64,000 bases of DNA from CAKOSP01 sp044432745 (GCA_044432745.1 JAWXUH010000001.1:1-64000); one strand, 5' to 3'; positions 44,880 to 54,802 are shown, counted from the first letter of the stretch. Made by a program: numbers and translations. The notes: generated from the sequence alone by a model not told the origin.

Positions 44880-45899
44880 TTATAAATTTATACTTATTCC
44901 ATATTCACAGGCTTCTTTTAGTATACTTTCTTTTCTAGATAATCCAGTTTCTATTGATTCATTTACTTTTTCAATTGATATATTATATATTTGACATATC
45001 AATTCTATATATATATCTAAATTAATATTATCTAAATAATTTAATATACTAAATTCTTTTCCTATAATGAAATTTGGAGTTTTTGATAAATTGAGTAACA
45101 TTATTAACGGTGTTCCTAAATATAAATTGTATTCTATTCTTTTTAAGAAATCATCTTTCTCTATATTATTTGATAAACAATACTCATCTATATTTTCAAT
45201 TATATGTAGTAATTCATCTAATTTTTCTTTAGGATTAACATTATGTATTGTACATTCTATTAATTCTTCTTCTAACATGCTTTTAAATACATGTTTAGCT
45301 TGTTCTAATTTGATAATTATTTCATTATAATTTACAGTCATTTTTTTACAATATTCTTCTAACTCTACACCTTTATAATAAATTTTTTGACTTAATTCAC
45401 TTTTTAATATTTCATATGCCATTATACTAGCTTTTGTTTCTGATAAACTTGGTTCTTTTAATTTTAGTTCATTTAATAAAACTAAAAATTTATCATAATT
45501 CAAATTTTCTTCTGTACATATTTTAATTGCAGATCTTCCATTTATTTTGTATATTTTAGCAGCTGGTAATCTTTTATATTCAAGTGCTTTATCTACTAAT
45601 TCTTCATCAGTTAGTCCTGGTTCAAGTGAACTAAATTCAACTATTTTTTTAACTACAGTATTGTAAGGTAAATTATTATTTTTACAATATACTTCTAAAG
45701 GCATTTCATCTTTGAAGTATCTATTTTTTTGATCTTCATATTTTTTGTAATCTACCATTATTTCTGGTAATAAATCATTTAATGTTTTATATGGATTTTT
45801 AATCAATAATTTTTTCATTATTCTATACATTTTTGTATATGAAAGATTATTAGCATCACAGTATGCTTTTAAACTTAATCCGTCTATGTTGTAATACAT
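44880..45899 (-). CDS. Protein of about six YC-type helical repeats
   Basis: A 339-residue soluble protein built of a tandem repeat of 56-58 residues. Cysteine recurs at positions about 14, 72, 128, 184 and 241 in the frame hxxYCxxNNLxYxxhhxKI, and a sixth degenerate copy starts near 280. Each unit ends in an acidic helix. The YC-NNL-Y core resembles a helix-turn-helix, so each repeat may bind DNA or form a scaffold. AAGGAGGAG precedes the ATG. I do not recognise the family. It lies upstream of the alanine T-box region, separately transcribed. Confidence 0.75.
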   Translation of the reverse strand: MYYNIDGLSLKAYCDANNLSYTKMYRIMKKLLIKNPYKTLNDLLPEIMVDYKKYEDQKNRYFKDEMPLEVYCKNNNLPYNTVVKKIVEFSSLEPGLTDEELVDKALEYKRLPAAKIYKINGRSAIKICTEENLNYDKFLVLLNELKLKEPSLSETKASIMAYEILKSELSQKIYYKGVELEEYCKKMTVNYNEIIIKLEQAKHVFKSMLEEELIECTIHNVNPKEKLDELLHIIENIDEYCLSNNIEKDDFLKRIEYNLYLGTPLIMLLNLSKTPNFIIGKEFSILNYLDNINLDIYIELICQIYNISIEKVNESIETGLSRKESILKEACEYGISINL

Positions 45900-45962
45900 T
45901 TTTCTTTTTTCTCCTCCTTGAGCAAGGTAACTATTATATCACAAAAAAAGAAGTGATGCAAA

Positions 45963-46565
45963 TTATTCTTCATGTTTACTATATTTACATCCACAGTAAT
46001 TTTGTCTATATAATTTGTATTCTTCTGCTAATATTATACTTTTTTTATACCCTTCTTCTTTTTTAAAGTCACCTGCTAAATATTTTGATTTATCTTCTAC
46101 TGCAAATCCTATTTCATTAATTAGTTTACTATTCTTATGTGGACTAACTGTTAAGGTAGTTGCGTAATATTCGTAGTTATTTTTACTTGCTATTAGGGAT
46201 GTATATTCTAAACGTTGTTTAAAACATAAACTACATCTACTTCCACCTTCTTTAGCATCATGGTGTTCTTTTACTATTTCTTCATATTTTTCATTATCGT
46301 AATCTGACTCAATATATTCTATTTTGTAATCACTTTTGTATTCTTCTATTAATCTAATTTGCTCTTTTTTTCTTTTTTCATACTCTTCTATAGGTTCGAT
46401 ACATGGATTATAAAATACAATTGTTATATCAAAGTGCTTAATTAAAAAATTAATAACATAGCTTGAACATGGTCCGCAGCAACTATGTAAAAGAAGCGTA
46501 GGTCTATGATCTAAATTAGTAATTAATTTTTTTAGTTCTTCATTATAGTTCATTTTTCTATTCAT
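45963..46565 (-). CDS. queH: Epoxyqueuosine reductase QueH
   Basis: A 200-residue enzyme that reduces epoxyqueuosine to queuosine in tRNA. The iron-sulfur and cofactor cysteines are LHSCCGPCS, RCSLCFKQR and QNYCGCKYS, the QueH hallmark. ATG 46565 (MNRKMNYNEEL) is chosen on family length; an upstream ATG at 46580 is possible. It slightly overlaps the end of the divIB gene. Confidence 0.9.
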   Translation of the reverse strand: MNRKMNYNEELKKLITNLDHRPTLLLHSCCGPCSSYVINFLIKHFDITIVFYNPCIEPIEEYEKRKKEQIRLIEEYKSDYKIEYIESDYDNEKYEEIVKEHHDAKEGGSRCSLCFKQRLEYTSLIASKNNYEYYATTLTVSPHKNSKLINEIGFAVEDKSKYLAGDFKKEEGYKKSIILAEEYKLYRQNYCGCKYSKHEE

Positions 46566-47259
46566 ATATATCAAAAACATTTCCGTTATTAGAACTATCT
46601 AAATACAATATACCTTTTTTTGTTTCTATTTCTAATATTTTATTATAGTTAGAAAATTTTTCAAGATTAATTATATTTACATGTACTGTATTGGAATCAT
46701 TCATTTTGAATATAAATCTCTCCTCATCAAGCATTATATCATTTTTTATATTAGGTGCATACTCTATTTCACTTATTTTATAAATTAAATTTATATCTAT
46801 TAAACTTAATTTATTTATAAAATTTTCTAGTACATCCTCTGGTGTGTAATTTACTAATGTAGGTAATCCTAATATGTTAGTTGAATCTATTTTATTATTT
46901 CCTTCTAAAATAATTTTATCTTCCTCTAAGTAATAAAATAATGTTTTGTTTTCTGTTATATTTATTTCAAATGTTGAAAAGAATACTTTATCTACTTCAA
47001 CATCTTTAACATATGCATTTTTTAAAATATTTTCTTTTACTTTACTTACTTTAGTTGTAATGAATTTATTATCATCAGTTATACCACTATATTCTAACAA
47101 CTCAGTATCATTTACTATACTATTACCTTTGAAGACTACATCATGTATTGGTTGATTTAATATAAATACTGTTACATTATATATAATAAAAACAACTGCA
47201 ATTAATAGTAATACAATTTTAAATTTTAATTTTTTCTTTTTATTCTTATTTTCTTTCAT
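46558..47259 (-). CDS. divIB: Cell division protein DivIB/FtsQ
   Basis: A 233-residue protein with a Lys-rich cytoplasmic tail, one membrane helix (about residues 16-36) and an extracytoplasmic POTRA-type domain (VVFKGNSIVNDTELLEYSGI), then a beta domain. It is part of the divisome with DivIC/FtsL. The start ATGA overlaps the murB stop. This murG-murB-divIB order is a fragment of the dcw cluster. Confidence 0.85.
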   Translation of the reverse strand: MKENKNKKKKLKFKIVLLLIAVVFIIYNVTVFILNQPIHDVVFKGNSIVNDTELLEYSGITDDNKFITTKVSKVKENILKNAYVKDVEVDKVFFSTFEINITENKTLFYYLEEDKIILEGNNKIDSTNILGLPTLVNYTPEDVLENFINKLSLIDINLIYKISEIEYAPNIKNDIMLDEERFIFKMNDSNTVHVNIINLEKFSNYNKILEIETKKGILYLDSSNNGNVFDIYE

Positions 47260-48122
47260 AACTTGTCCCATAATATAATTTTATTTTCCATTACTAAATC
47301 TATATTTGTTTTATCTTTTACAGTTTTTTGAATATAGTATATCAAATTCTTTATATCATCTGAACTTGCATTATCATAATTAATTATAAAATTAGCATGT
47401 TTAGCACTTACCATAGCTCCACCTATTTTATATTCTTTTAAATCACATTCTTCAATTAATTTACCAGCGTAATTACCTTCAGGGTTTCTAAACGTTGATC
47501 CAGCATTTTTATATTCAAGTGGTTGCGTTAATTTTCTTCTTTCGGTATAATCTTGGATTTCTTTAACTGTTTCCTCAACATTTCCTTTTTGTAAATTAAA
47601 AGTTGCTCCTAGTATTATTTCGTTACTAAAACTTGTTTTTCTATATTCGAAAATAAATTTAGATTTATCTGATGTTATTATTTCACCATCTTTTAGATAT
47701 GTAATTGATAATAAATCTTCGCATATTTCTTTTCCATTTGCTCCAGCGTTTGATACTACTGCACCACCTACTGTAGCAGGAATTGAGCTACTCCAAGCAA
47801 AATTTGTGTATCCTTGTTTTATTACAGCATTGTTTAGTACTGGTAACATTACACCAGCATCTACTGTTAATTTATTATTTTCTATTGCGATATTATTTAA
47901 TTTTTTTAAACAAATTACTGCTCCATCAAAATCATTATCTGGGAATATAACATTTGATCCACATCCTAATATATAATACGGTATATTTTTGGATATAAAA
48001 TCATTAATACCAAATTGTAATTCTTCTTTTGATGTAGGTGTGAAAAAATATTTAACATATCCACCTAAACCAAAAGTATTATGTTTTTTTAAATTTTCAT
48101 TTTCACTTATATTTAGGTTCAT
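47256..48122 (-). CDS. murB: UDP-N-acetylenolpyruvoylglucosamine reductase
   Basis: A 288-residue FAD enzyme that completes UDP-MurNAc. FAD-binding stretches YILGCGSNVIFP and IPATVGGAVVSNAGANG, and the catalytic serine in KNAGSTFRNPEG, are present. Size and the YRKTSF motif fit the short type II form. It lies between murG and divIB with tight spacing, indicating one operon. Confidence 0.95.
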   Translation of the reverse strand: MNLNISENENLKKHNTFGLGGYVKYFFTPTSKEELQFGINDFISKNIPYYILGCGSNVIFPDNDFDGAVICLKKLNNIAIENNKLTVDAGVMLPVLNNAVIKQGYTNFAWSSSIPATVGGAVVSNAGANGKEICEDLLSITYLKDGEIITSDKSKFIFEYRKTSFSNEIILGATFNLQKGNVEETVKEIQDYTERRKLTQPLEYKNAGSTFRNPEGNYAGKLIEECDLKEYKIGGAMVSAKHANFIINYDNASSDDIKNLIYYIQKTVKDKTNIDLVMENKIILWDKL

Positions 48123-48123
48123 A

Positions 48124-49203
48124 CTATTTTAACTTCTCCTTTATTTTATTGTATATTAATTCTGCTGAATCTATTTGTTTAGTATTTATTAATTTTTCTT
48201 TTATTTTATTGTAGTTTTCTTCTTTTAATAATTCATTTATTTCTATTAATAATTTTTCAGCAGATACATTTTTCTCTTCTATCAACACTGATAATCCTTG
48301 ATCTTTTAAATCTAAAGCATTGTAGTATTGATGATTATTTGCAACATATGGACTTGGTATTAATATACTAGGTAAATTAAGTGATAATATCTCACTTATC
48401 GTACTAGCTCCTGCTCTTGATATTACAATGTCTGCACTTTTCATAAGACCAGGCAAATTTTCTATAAATGGTTTAATTATTACATTTTTAGGAAATTTTT
48501 CATCTTTTATAAAAGATTCATAATGCGATTTTCCTGTTATATATACAACTTCATAATCTTCGTTTTCTATTAATTTTAAAAAGACTTTAAACTTATCATT
48601 TATAGTTTGACTTCCAAGTGATCCAGATACTATAAGTATTAATTTTTTATTCTTACTTAATCCTAAAGATTCTTTCTTGATTTCTTTTGCATCATTTGCA
48701 CTTGATGAACATGGATTACCTGAATAGAATACATCTTTTGCTTCTTTAAAATGTTCTTTTGTATTTTCAAATGATACACCTATTAAATCAACATCCTTTG
48801 ATAACCACGAATTTGATTTACCAGGTATACTATTTTGTTCATGTAAAAACGTTGTTACACCACATTTTTTTGCAGCATTAATAACAGGATATATTACATA
48901 ACCACCTGTTCCTATTACTATATCTGGTTTAAATTCATTTATTAATTGAACACATCTATCTTGTGCTTTTTTTATCAAAAATATATTTTTGATATTACGT
49001 ATCATTTTAGTTTTATGTACTCCGTATATTTCAATTTCTTCATACCTTAAACCACGTGCTTTTACAATTTCTTTTTCCATTCTATTGTGTGTTCCCACGT
49101 ATATAACATCCACTTTTTTTTCTTTTTTATAAAATTCATCTAATATAGCCAACGCTGGGTATATATGTCCCCCAGTACCACCTGCACTAATAATAATTTT
49201 CAT
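48124..49203 (-). CDS. murG: Undecaprenyl-PP-MurNAc-pentapeptide-UDPGlcNAc GlcNAc transferase
   Basis: A 359-residue GT28 glycosyltransferase that makes lipid II at the inner face of the membrane. SAGGTGGHIYPALAI, FLHEQNSIPG, the acceptor-domain SGSLGSQ and the donor-site SRAGASTISE are all visible. ATG 49203 with AAGGTGATT upstream is preferred over TTG 49209. Active peptidoglycan synthesis rules out a wall-less mollicute. Confidence 0.95.
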   Translation of the reverse strand: MKIIISAGGTGGHIYPALAILDEFYKKEKKVDVIYVGTHNRMEKEIVKARGLRYEEIEIYGVHKTKMIRNIKNIFLIKKAQDRCVQLINEFKPDIVIGTGGYVIYPVINAAKKCGVTTFLHEQNSIPGKSNSWLSKDVDLIGVSFENTKEHFKEAKDVFYSGNPCSSSANDAKEIKKESLGLSKNKKLILIVSGSLGSQTINDKFKVFLKLIENEDYEVVYITGKSHYESFIKDEKFPKNVIIKPFIENLPGLMKSADIVISRAGASTISEILSLNLPSILIPSPYVANNHQYYNALDLKDQGLSVLIEEKNVSAEKLLIEINELLKEENYNKIKEKLINTKQIDSAELIYNKIKEKLK

Positions 49204-49360
49204 TTTCAATCACCTTATTAATAAGTATATAATATTTTTTATTTTTTTTATATATATTTACGTATTTTTTACTAATATTATACATTTTTTAAATTATTTT
49301 GAAATATTTTTTATTATATATATTTATACTATGATATAGTATATTTATTAAGGAGTAAAA

Positions 49361-50473
49361 ATGAAAAAGAAAGTTAAGTTAAAATTAAAATATAAAATAT
49401 GTTTAATTATTATGATTATTTCTCTTATAGGAGGAGTATACTTATATATGAGTAAATCGAGTAATCAAACTAATTCATATTATAGTCAAGATGTAAAAGA
49501 CATTTTTGCTGAGTATGACATAAACAAAAGTTTAGATGATATTAAATATTCTAAAACTATAGAGGAGATGATATTAAATAATCTTTTTATTGAAAAATAC
49601 TTAGATGAATATGTATCAATTGATTTTATAGAAAATGAAGTTTTTTTGGAAGATGTTAATTTATTTTTAGAACTTGGATATAACGCAGAGGAAATAAATT
49701 CTATATTAATTTTATCAAGTTTAAATCAAGAAAAATTAAAAAATATAGATTATACTAATTTAAAAGATTTTGTAGAATTTACAAATTTTAACGTTAGTAA
49801 TATTGATAGATACAATGAGTTTTATGATAATACTAAATATGATTGGGATGAAGTTATAACTTATGTAAATATTAATTTAGATTTGGATTTTTATGAAATT
49901 ACAGAAGTATCTCTTGATCCTTCTAACATAAATGTTTTAGTTAATAAATATAACGCACTTCCTTCAGATTATGTACCAAGTGGTATGACTTCTTTATCTA
50001 AACATTCTAGTTATAAAATGGTTAAAGAAGCAGCTAAAGCAGCTGACTCTTTACTTGCTGCAGCTTTGAAAGATGGTTTTGAATTTATACCATTTTCTAC
50101 TTATAGAAGTTATACATATCAAGAAACTTTATTTAATAATTATTCTGCCAGAGATGGCTTAGAAGCAGCGCTTACTTATAGCGCTAAACCTGGTCACTCA
50201 GAACATCAAACTGGTCTTGCAATAGATATTTATAATCCAGATCATTTCTATTATACTAATGAACGTATGGGAGATGAAGATTATGCTTGGGTTTTAAAAA
50301 ATGCACACAAATACGGATATATTGTTAGATATCCTGCAGATAGTGAAGATATAACTGGTTATATTGAAGAACCTTGGCATTTAAGATATTTAGGTGTTGA
50401 ACTTGCCACTAGTGTTATAGAATCTGGTTTAACTTATGATGAATATTATGATTTATATTTAACTGAATATTAA
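49361..50473 (+). CDS. VanY-type D-alanyl-D-alanine carboxypeptidase
   Basis: A 370-residue membrane-anchored peptidase. One N-terminal helix (about 12-31) is followed by an acidic linker region of 150 residues and the LD/VanY zinc peptidase domain: FSTYRSYTYQ, KPGHSEHQTGLAIDI (zinc His and Asp) and EEPWHLRY (catalytic Glu and zinc His). It trims peptidoglycan stem peptides outside the membrane. AAGGAG precedes the ATG. Confidence 0.88.
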   Translation: MKKKVKLKLKYKICLIIMIISLIGGVYLYMSKSSNQTNSYYSQDVKDIFAEYDINKSLDDIKYSKTIEEMILNNLFIEKYLDEYVSIDFIENEVFLEDVNLFLELGYNAEEINSILILSSLNQEKLKNIDYTNLKDFVEFTNFNVSNIDRYNEFYDNTKYDWDEVITYVNINLDLDFYEITEVSLDPSNINVLVNKYNALPSDYVPSGMTSLSKHSSYKMVKEAAKAADSLLAAALKDGFEFIPFSTYRSYTYQETLFNNYSARDGLEAALTYSAKPGHSEHQTGLAIDIYNPDHFYYTNERMGDEDYAWVLKNAHKYGYIVRYPADSEDITGYIEEPWHLRYLGVELATSVIESGLTYDEYYDLYLTEY

Positions 50474-50476
50474 AAA

Positions 50477-50506
50477 AAATAAGCATACAATTGCTTATTT
50501 TTTTAT
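50477..50506. terminator. Bidirectional terminator
   Basis: AATAAGCA (50479-50486) and TGCTTATT (50492-50499) form a stem between A and T runs, shared by the vanY-like gene and the DUF1653 gene. Confidence 0.8.
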
Positions 50507-50739
50507 TATATATTTTTATTTTCGATTTCTGTAAATCTATATGTATCTAATATATCTGGATATTTTTCCTTATCAACTTGTGACGCAAATTCAGTATATT
50601 TTCTAGTCCAAATTTGTTTATCTTTAATATTTTGATAAACCACTATATCTTCTAACGTATCTACATCTTTTGCAATTAATAATACTTCATAAACTCCACC
50701 TTTAAAGTGTCGGTATAAACTATTTATTTTTAGATTCAT
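50506..50739 (-). CDS. DUF1653 protein
   Basis: A 77-residue protein with the family pattern SLYRHFKGGVYEVLLIAKD, VVYQN, IWTRKYTEF and a terminal YRF. It is cytoplasmic and of unknown function. It overlaps the 3' end of pnp by 20 bases, so it is translated from the same mRNA. Confidence 0.85.
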   Translation of the reverse strand: MNLKINSLYRHFKGGVYEVLLIAKDVDTLEDIVVYQNIKDKQIWTRKYTEFASQVDKEKYPDILDTYRFTEIENKNI

Positions 50740-52885
50740 TTTCTTTATTGTCTTCTTGAACCGGTTTAGGTAAACATTCTTTTACAGATAAATTTAATCT
50801 ACCTCTGTTATCGTATCCTAAAGATTTAACTTTAATAATATCTCCTAATTTAACAACATCACTAGTTTTTTCAACTCTTTCATGTGCTAGTTGTGATACG
50901 TGAACTAAACCTTCACAGTTTGGCCATAAACTTACAAAACATCCAAAGTCTTCTACTTTTACAACTTTAGCTTCGTAAATTTCACCAGTTTCAACAACTT
51001 TAACTACATCTAAAATTGCTTCTTTAGTTCTTCTTATTACGTTATCATCTGTATGATATATAATTACTCTTCCATCATCTTCTAGATCAACTTTAACTGC
51101 GTTTTTATCATTTACAGCTTTAACATCTGATGCTTCTAAAATGATCTTAGTAATCATTTCTCCACCACGTCCAATTACATCTTTGATTTTTTCTGGATCA
51201 ATAGTAAATGTAATAACTTTTGGTGCATATTTACTTAATTCTTCTCTTGGTTCACTAATAACTTCTTCCATTACTTCTAAGATTTCAAATCTAGCTTTTT
51301 TAGCTTGAGTTAACGCTTCATTAAGTATTTCTTTAGTTACACCTTTAATTTTGATATCCATTTGTAATGCAGTAATACCTTCTTTTGTTCCTGCTACTTT
51401 AAAGTCCATATCACCCATATGATCTTCTAAACCTTGAATATCAGTAAGAATTGTGTATTTATCTTCATTTTGGATTAATCCCATTGCTATACCAGCTACT
51501 GGTGCTTTAATTGGTACTCCAGCTGCCATTAAACTTAAACAACCAGCACAAATTGTTGCTTGTGATGATGATCCATTTGATTCTAATACTTCAGATACAA
51601 CTCTTATTGTATATGGAAATTCATCTTCAGATGGAATAACTTCTAATAATGCTCTTTCTCCTAAAGCTCCATGTCCTATTTCTCTTCTTCCTGGTGACAT
51701 ATATCTTCCAGTTTCTCCTACACAATATTGTGGGAAATTATAATGTAACATGAATCTTTTTGTTTCTTCTAATCCAAGTCCATCTAATATTTGATGTTCT
51801 CCTAAAGCACCTAATGTTGTAGTTGCTAGTACTTGTGTTTCTCCTCTTTGGAATAAACCAGAACCATGAGTACGTGGTAGTAAATCAATGTATGCTTCTA
51901 AATTTCTTATTTCATCCATTTTTCTTCCATCTGGTCTTATTTTTTCATCAGTAATTAAATATCTTACTAAATCAGATTCTAATTGATGTACTGCTTTAGA
52001 TGTATGTTTTAATAAGTCATCTTTATTTTCTCTTTCAGCATATTCTTCAGTAAAATGCGCTATACACTCTTCTTTTACTAAATCAATTTGTTCATATTTT
52101 TCTAATTTATCTTTTATTTGAATAGCGTTTAACATTTTTTCTTTTGAATATGTATATACATTTTCTAGTACTTCACTATCTATATCAAATATAGTTAATT
52201 CTACTTTTTCTTTTCCTACTTCTTTGATTATTTGTTCTTGAAATTCACATAATTTTTGTACGTTTTCGTGAGCTAACATTAAAGCATTTAACATTGTATC
52301 TTCACTAAGTTCACTTGCTCCTGCTTCAACCATATTTATAGCATCTTTTGTTCCTGCTACAGTAAGTGATAATGTACTTCTTTCAGCATCTTCAGCTGCT
52401 GGATTAACTACTAACTTATCATCTATTCTTCCAACTACAACGCCTGATACTGGTCCATCAAATGGTATATCTGATATTCCTAAACATAATGATGTTCCAA
52501 ATAATGCTGCCATTTCTGGTGATGCATCTTTTTCTACTGATAATACTGTATTTATTACTTGTATTTCATTTCTTAAATTTTCATTAAACATTGGTCTAAT
52601 TGGTCTATCAATTAATCTTCCTGCAAGTGTTGCAGCTTCACTTGGTCTACCTTCTCTTTTAATAAATCCACCTGGAATTTTACCAACTGAATATAATTTC
52701 TCTTGATATATTACTTGTAGTGGAAAAAAGTCTTGAGTTACTGGTTTTTTACCCATTACACATACAGATAATACAACAGTTTCTCCAAATCTTACTAATA
52801 CTGCTCCATTACTTTGTTTTGCTAACTGACCTGTTTCTACTATAATTTCTTTTCCTAAGAAATCTAATTTGAATTCTTTTTTCAT
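50720..52885 (-). CDS. pnp: Polyribonucleotide nucleotidyltransferase
   Basis: A 721-residue 3'-5' phosphorolytic exoribonuclease. Two RNase PH domains (first about 10-210, second about 315-540 with TRTHGSGLFQRGETQVL-type motifs), a KH domain (DVIGRGGEMITKI near 565) and an S1 domain (GEIYEAKVVKVEDFGCFVSL near 625) are in the normal order. AAAGGAGAT precedes the ATG. It follows rpsO as in most Firmicutes, with a terminator between them that probably sets relative levels. Confidence 0.97.
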   Translation of the reverse strand: MKKEFKLDFLGKEIIVETGQLAKQSNGAVLVRFGETVVLSVCVMGKKPVTQDFFPLQVIYQEKLYSVGKIPGGFIKREGRPSEAATLAGRLIDRPIRPMFNENLRNEIQVINTVLSVEKDASPEMAALFGTSLCLGISDIPFDGPVSGVVVGRIDDKLVVNPAAEDAERSTLSLTVAGTKDAINMVEAGASELSEDTMLNALMLAHENVQKLCEFQEQIIKEVGKEKVELTIFDIDSEVLENVYTYSKEKMLNAIQIKDKLEKYEQIDLVKEECIAHFTEEYAERENKDDLLKHTSKAVHQLESDLVRYLITDEKIRPDGRKMDEIRNLEAYIDLLPRTHGSGLFQRGETQVLATTTLGALGEHQILDGLGLEETKRFMLHYNFPQYCVGETGRYMSPGRREIGHGALGERALLEVIPSEDEFPYTIRVVSEVLESNGSSSQATICAGCLSLMAAGVPIKAPVAGIAMGLIQNEDKYTILTDIQGLEDHMGDMDFKVAGTKEGITALQMDIKIKGVTKEILNEALTQAKKARFEILEVMEEVISEPREELSKYAPKVITFTIDPEKIKDVIGRGGEMITKIILEASDVKAVNDKNAVKVDLEDDGRVIIYHTDDNVIRRTKEAILDVVKVVETGEIYEAKVVKVEDFGCFVSLWPNCEGLVHVSQLAHERVEKTSDVVKLGDIIKVKSLGYDNRGRLNLSVKECLPKPVQEDNKENESKNK

Positions 52886-52940
52886 TTATCTCCTTTATAA
52901 TCGTTTTTTTGATTATCCTTTCTTTCGTCTTTATTTATAT

Positions 52941-52966
52941 AAAAAAGACACAAAAACAATTGTGCC
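52941..52966 (-). terminator. Terminator / attenuator between rpsO and pnp
   Basis: On the minus strand GGCACAA and TTGTGTC form a stem followed by six T. It starts in the rpsO stop codon. Confidence 0.65.
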
Positions 52967-53235
52967 TATTTTCTTAAATTTAATTTTTTAATTACTTCTC
53001 TGTAACTAACAACATCATTTGCTTTTAAATAAGCAAGTAATCTTCTTCTTCTACCAACTTTCATTAATAATCCTCTTTTAGTATGAAAATCATGAATGTG
53101 AGTTTTTAAGTGTTCAGTTAATATATTAATTTCTTTTGTTAAGATTGCAATTTGTACTTCCGCAGATCCTACGTCTTTACCATTCTTAGCAAATTCTTTA
53201 ATTATTTCACTTTTAACTTCTTTTGTTAAAGCCAT
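52966..53235 (-). CDS. rpsO: 30S ribosomal protein S15
   Basis: An 89-residue 16S rRNA-binding protein. LTEHLKTHIHDFHTKRGLL and GRRRRLLAYLKAND are hallmark segments. GAAGGGAGA precedes the ATG. It begins a unit with pnp. Confidence 0.97.
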   Translation of the reverse strand: MALTKEVKSEIIKEFAKNGKDVGSAEVQIAILTKEINILTEHLKTHIHDFHTKRGLLMKVGRRRRLLAYLKANDVVSYREVIKKLNLRK

Positions 53236-53330
53236 AATTTATTTCTCCCTTCATTTAATAAATCCGTTTAAACTGAGTAACATTTCGGAAGAGAAATAGA
53301 AACCAAGTAAAAACTTCTTTTATATTGTAT
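53236..53330 (-). promoter_or_regulatory. Possible structured rpsO leader
   Basis: The minus-strand leader contains TCCG (near 53290) facing CGGA (near 53266) around an AT-rich loop, close upstream of the ribosome site. S15 often represses its own mRNA through such a leader. The fold is weakly supported. Confidence 0.3.
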
Positions 53331-53396
53331 TACATTTATTTTGTAAAATCAACATAAATAACATTTTTTTGTAAAATTATACCTATTTAATCAAAA

Positions 53397-53855
53397 TTAT
53401 TCATCATATGATGGACTCGTTTCATCATATTTTGCATATACTCTATTATTTTTATAGTAGATACATACTCTATCTTCTTCCATATTAAGTCCAGTTAGGT
53501 TATTTTGAATACAACTTTTTTGTACTGTTTCCATTACTCCTGTTGTTGTATTACGTTCCTCAACTTCACAAAGATCATTACCTATTACGTAATCTGATAA
53601 ATCACTAAGTTTTTTTATAAAACCTTTTGCATCATCAATACAACTAGTAGTAGTATTTGATAATAATACGAGATTGTCTTGTCCCCATAATATCGCTCCA
53701 CTTTCAATTATATCTATTTTAGAATCTAGTAAATTTGCATTTATAGCTTTTCTGATTGCTATTACCCCTGTTCCTGCTATAGTTGATACAATAGATATTA
53801 TTACTATTACTGCTAATAACTCTATTAATGTAAAACCTTTATTATTCCTTTTCAT
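53397..53855 (-). CDS. Type IV prepilin-like protein
   Basis: A 152-residue protein with a short basic leader and the class III cleavage motif NNKGFTLIELLAVIVII, then a long hydrophobic helix. The mature protein would begin with Phe and has Glu at position 5. Four cysteines in the C-terminal domain may form disulfides. It is the likely substrate of the prepilin peptidase at 22987. The start at 53855 follows AAAGGATGG. It is just downstream of ruvA. Confidence 0.85.
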   Translation of the reverse strand: MKRNNKGFTLIELLAVIVIISIVSTIAGTGVIAIRKAINANLLDSKIDIIESGAILWGQDNLVLLSNTTTSCIDDAKGFIKKLSDLSDYVIGNDLCEVEERNTTTGVMETVQKSCIQNNLTGLNMEEDRVCIYYKNNRVYAKYDETSPSYDE

Positions 53856-53867
53856 TCTTTCCATCCT

Positions 53868-54410
53868 TTATTTCATTAATTTTTTTAATGCTTCTTTAAT
53901 TTGTATTGACTCTTCTTTATTTTGATCTATTGTAGATAATACACTAGTTACTTCATTTTTATTATATCCTAATGATTGTAATGCTAAAAAAACATCGTCT
54001 TTTTTTACATTTTCTTCTAATGTTAATTTTCCTTTTAAATCTAATATTATCTGCCTTGCTAGTTTATCTCCTACTTTAGGAAATTTTTTCAAATATGATA
54101 TATCTTCGTTATTTATAGAATTTATTATATCTTGATTCGTTTCATTTGCAAAAAAATTAGATCCTACTTTTGGTCCTAAACCTTTTACTCCTATTAATTT
54201 AATAAATAAATTATAGTCTTCTTTACTATCAAATCCATACAATAATGTTTCATTATCCGTAACGTGATTGTGTATATAAATTTTTTTATTTACTCCTATC
54301 TCATATTTATATGGATTGCTAAGAAAAATCTTATATCCTATATTATTATTTTCTAAAATAATATTATTGTAATTTACTTCTACTACTGCTCCAATTATAT
54401 AACTATACAT
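53868..54410 (-). CDS. ruvA: Holliday junction branch migration protein RuvA
   Basis: A 180-residue DNA-binding subunit. The N-terminal OB-fold is followed by two helix-hairpin-helix motifs (LIGVKGLGPKVGSNF, FPKVGDKLARQIILDLKG) and a C-terminal RuvB-binding helix bundle. ATG 54410 has AGGGGTG upstream. RuvB is not next to it, unlike Bacillus. Confidence 0.92.
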   Translation of the reverse strand: MYSYIIGAVVEVNYNNIILENNNIGYKIFLSNPYKYEIGVNKKIYIHNHVTDNETLLYGFDSKEDYNLFIKLIGVKGLGPKVGSNFFANETNQDIINSINNEDISYLKKFPKVGDKLARQIILDLKGKLTLEENVKKDDVFLALQSLGYNKNEVTSVLSTIDQNKEESIQIKEALKKLMK

Positions 54411-54472
54411 AGACACCCCTTAAAAATAGTTTATCAATTTTTTTTATATTATTCAATAGACTATTATAAAAA

Positions 54473-54500
54473 AAATAAAAAAATAGTAAAGTTACTATTT
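54473..54500 (-). terminator. Terminator after yneF-like gene
   Basis: On the minus strand AAATAGTA and TACTATTT with a short loop are followed by a T run. Confidence 0.6.
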
Positions 54501-54701
54501 TTATTTCATATGGTTCATTTGATTCATGATTTGTTTAACTTGTTTTTGACTAGGTTTCCTTCCCATTCCACTCATCATAGCTTCAATCATTTTTTCATTG
54601 ATTGGCGGATTTTTTTCTAATTGTTTTTTCATTATTGTTCTTGCTAGAAAAAAACCTAATATTAATCCTATTACTAATCCTAGTAATATATTTCCTATCA
54701 T
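54501..54701 (-). CDS. YneF family (UPF0154) protein
   Basis: A 66-residue protein with one N-terminal membrane helix (about 3-22) and the conserved tail NPPINEKMIEAMMSGMGRKP followed by SQKQ. Function unknown; conserved in Bacilli and mollicutes. AAAGGAGC precedes the ATG. Confidence 0.88.
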   Translation of the reverse strand: MIGNILLGLVIGLILGFFLARTIMKKQLEKNPPINEKMIEAMMSGMGRKPSQKQVKQIMNQMNHMK

Positions 54702-54802
54702 ATTTATCGCTCCTTTAGTTAATTTTACTATAAATGACCTCTTTTAACAACTAATAATTTGCTTTTTTATTTTTTTTTAGTATAATAGTAATTGTGAGAT
54801 TT

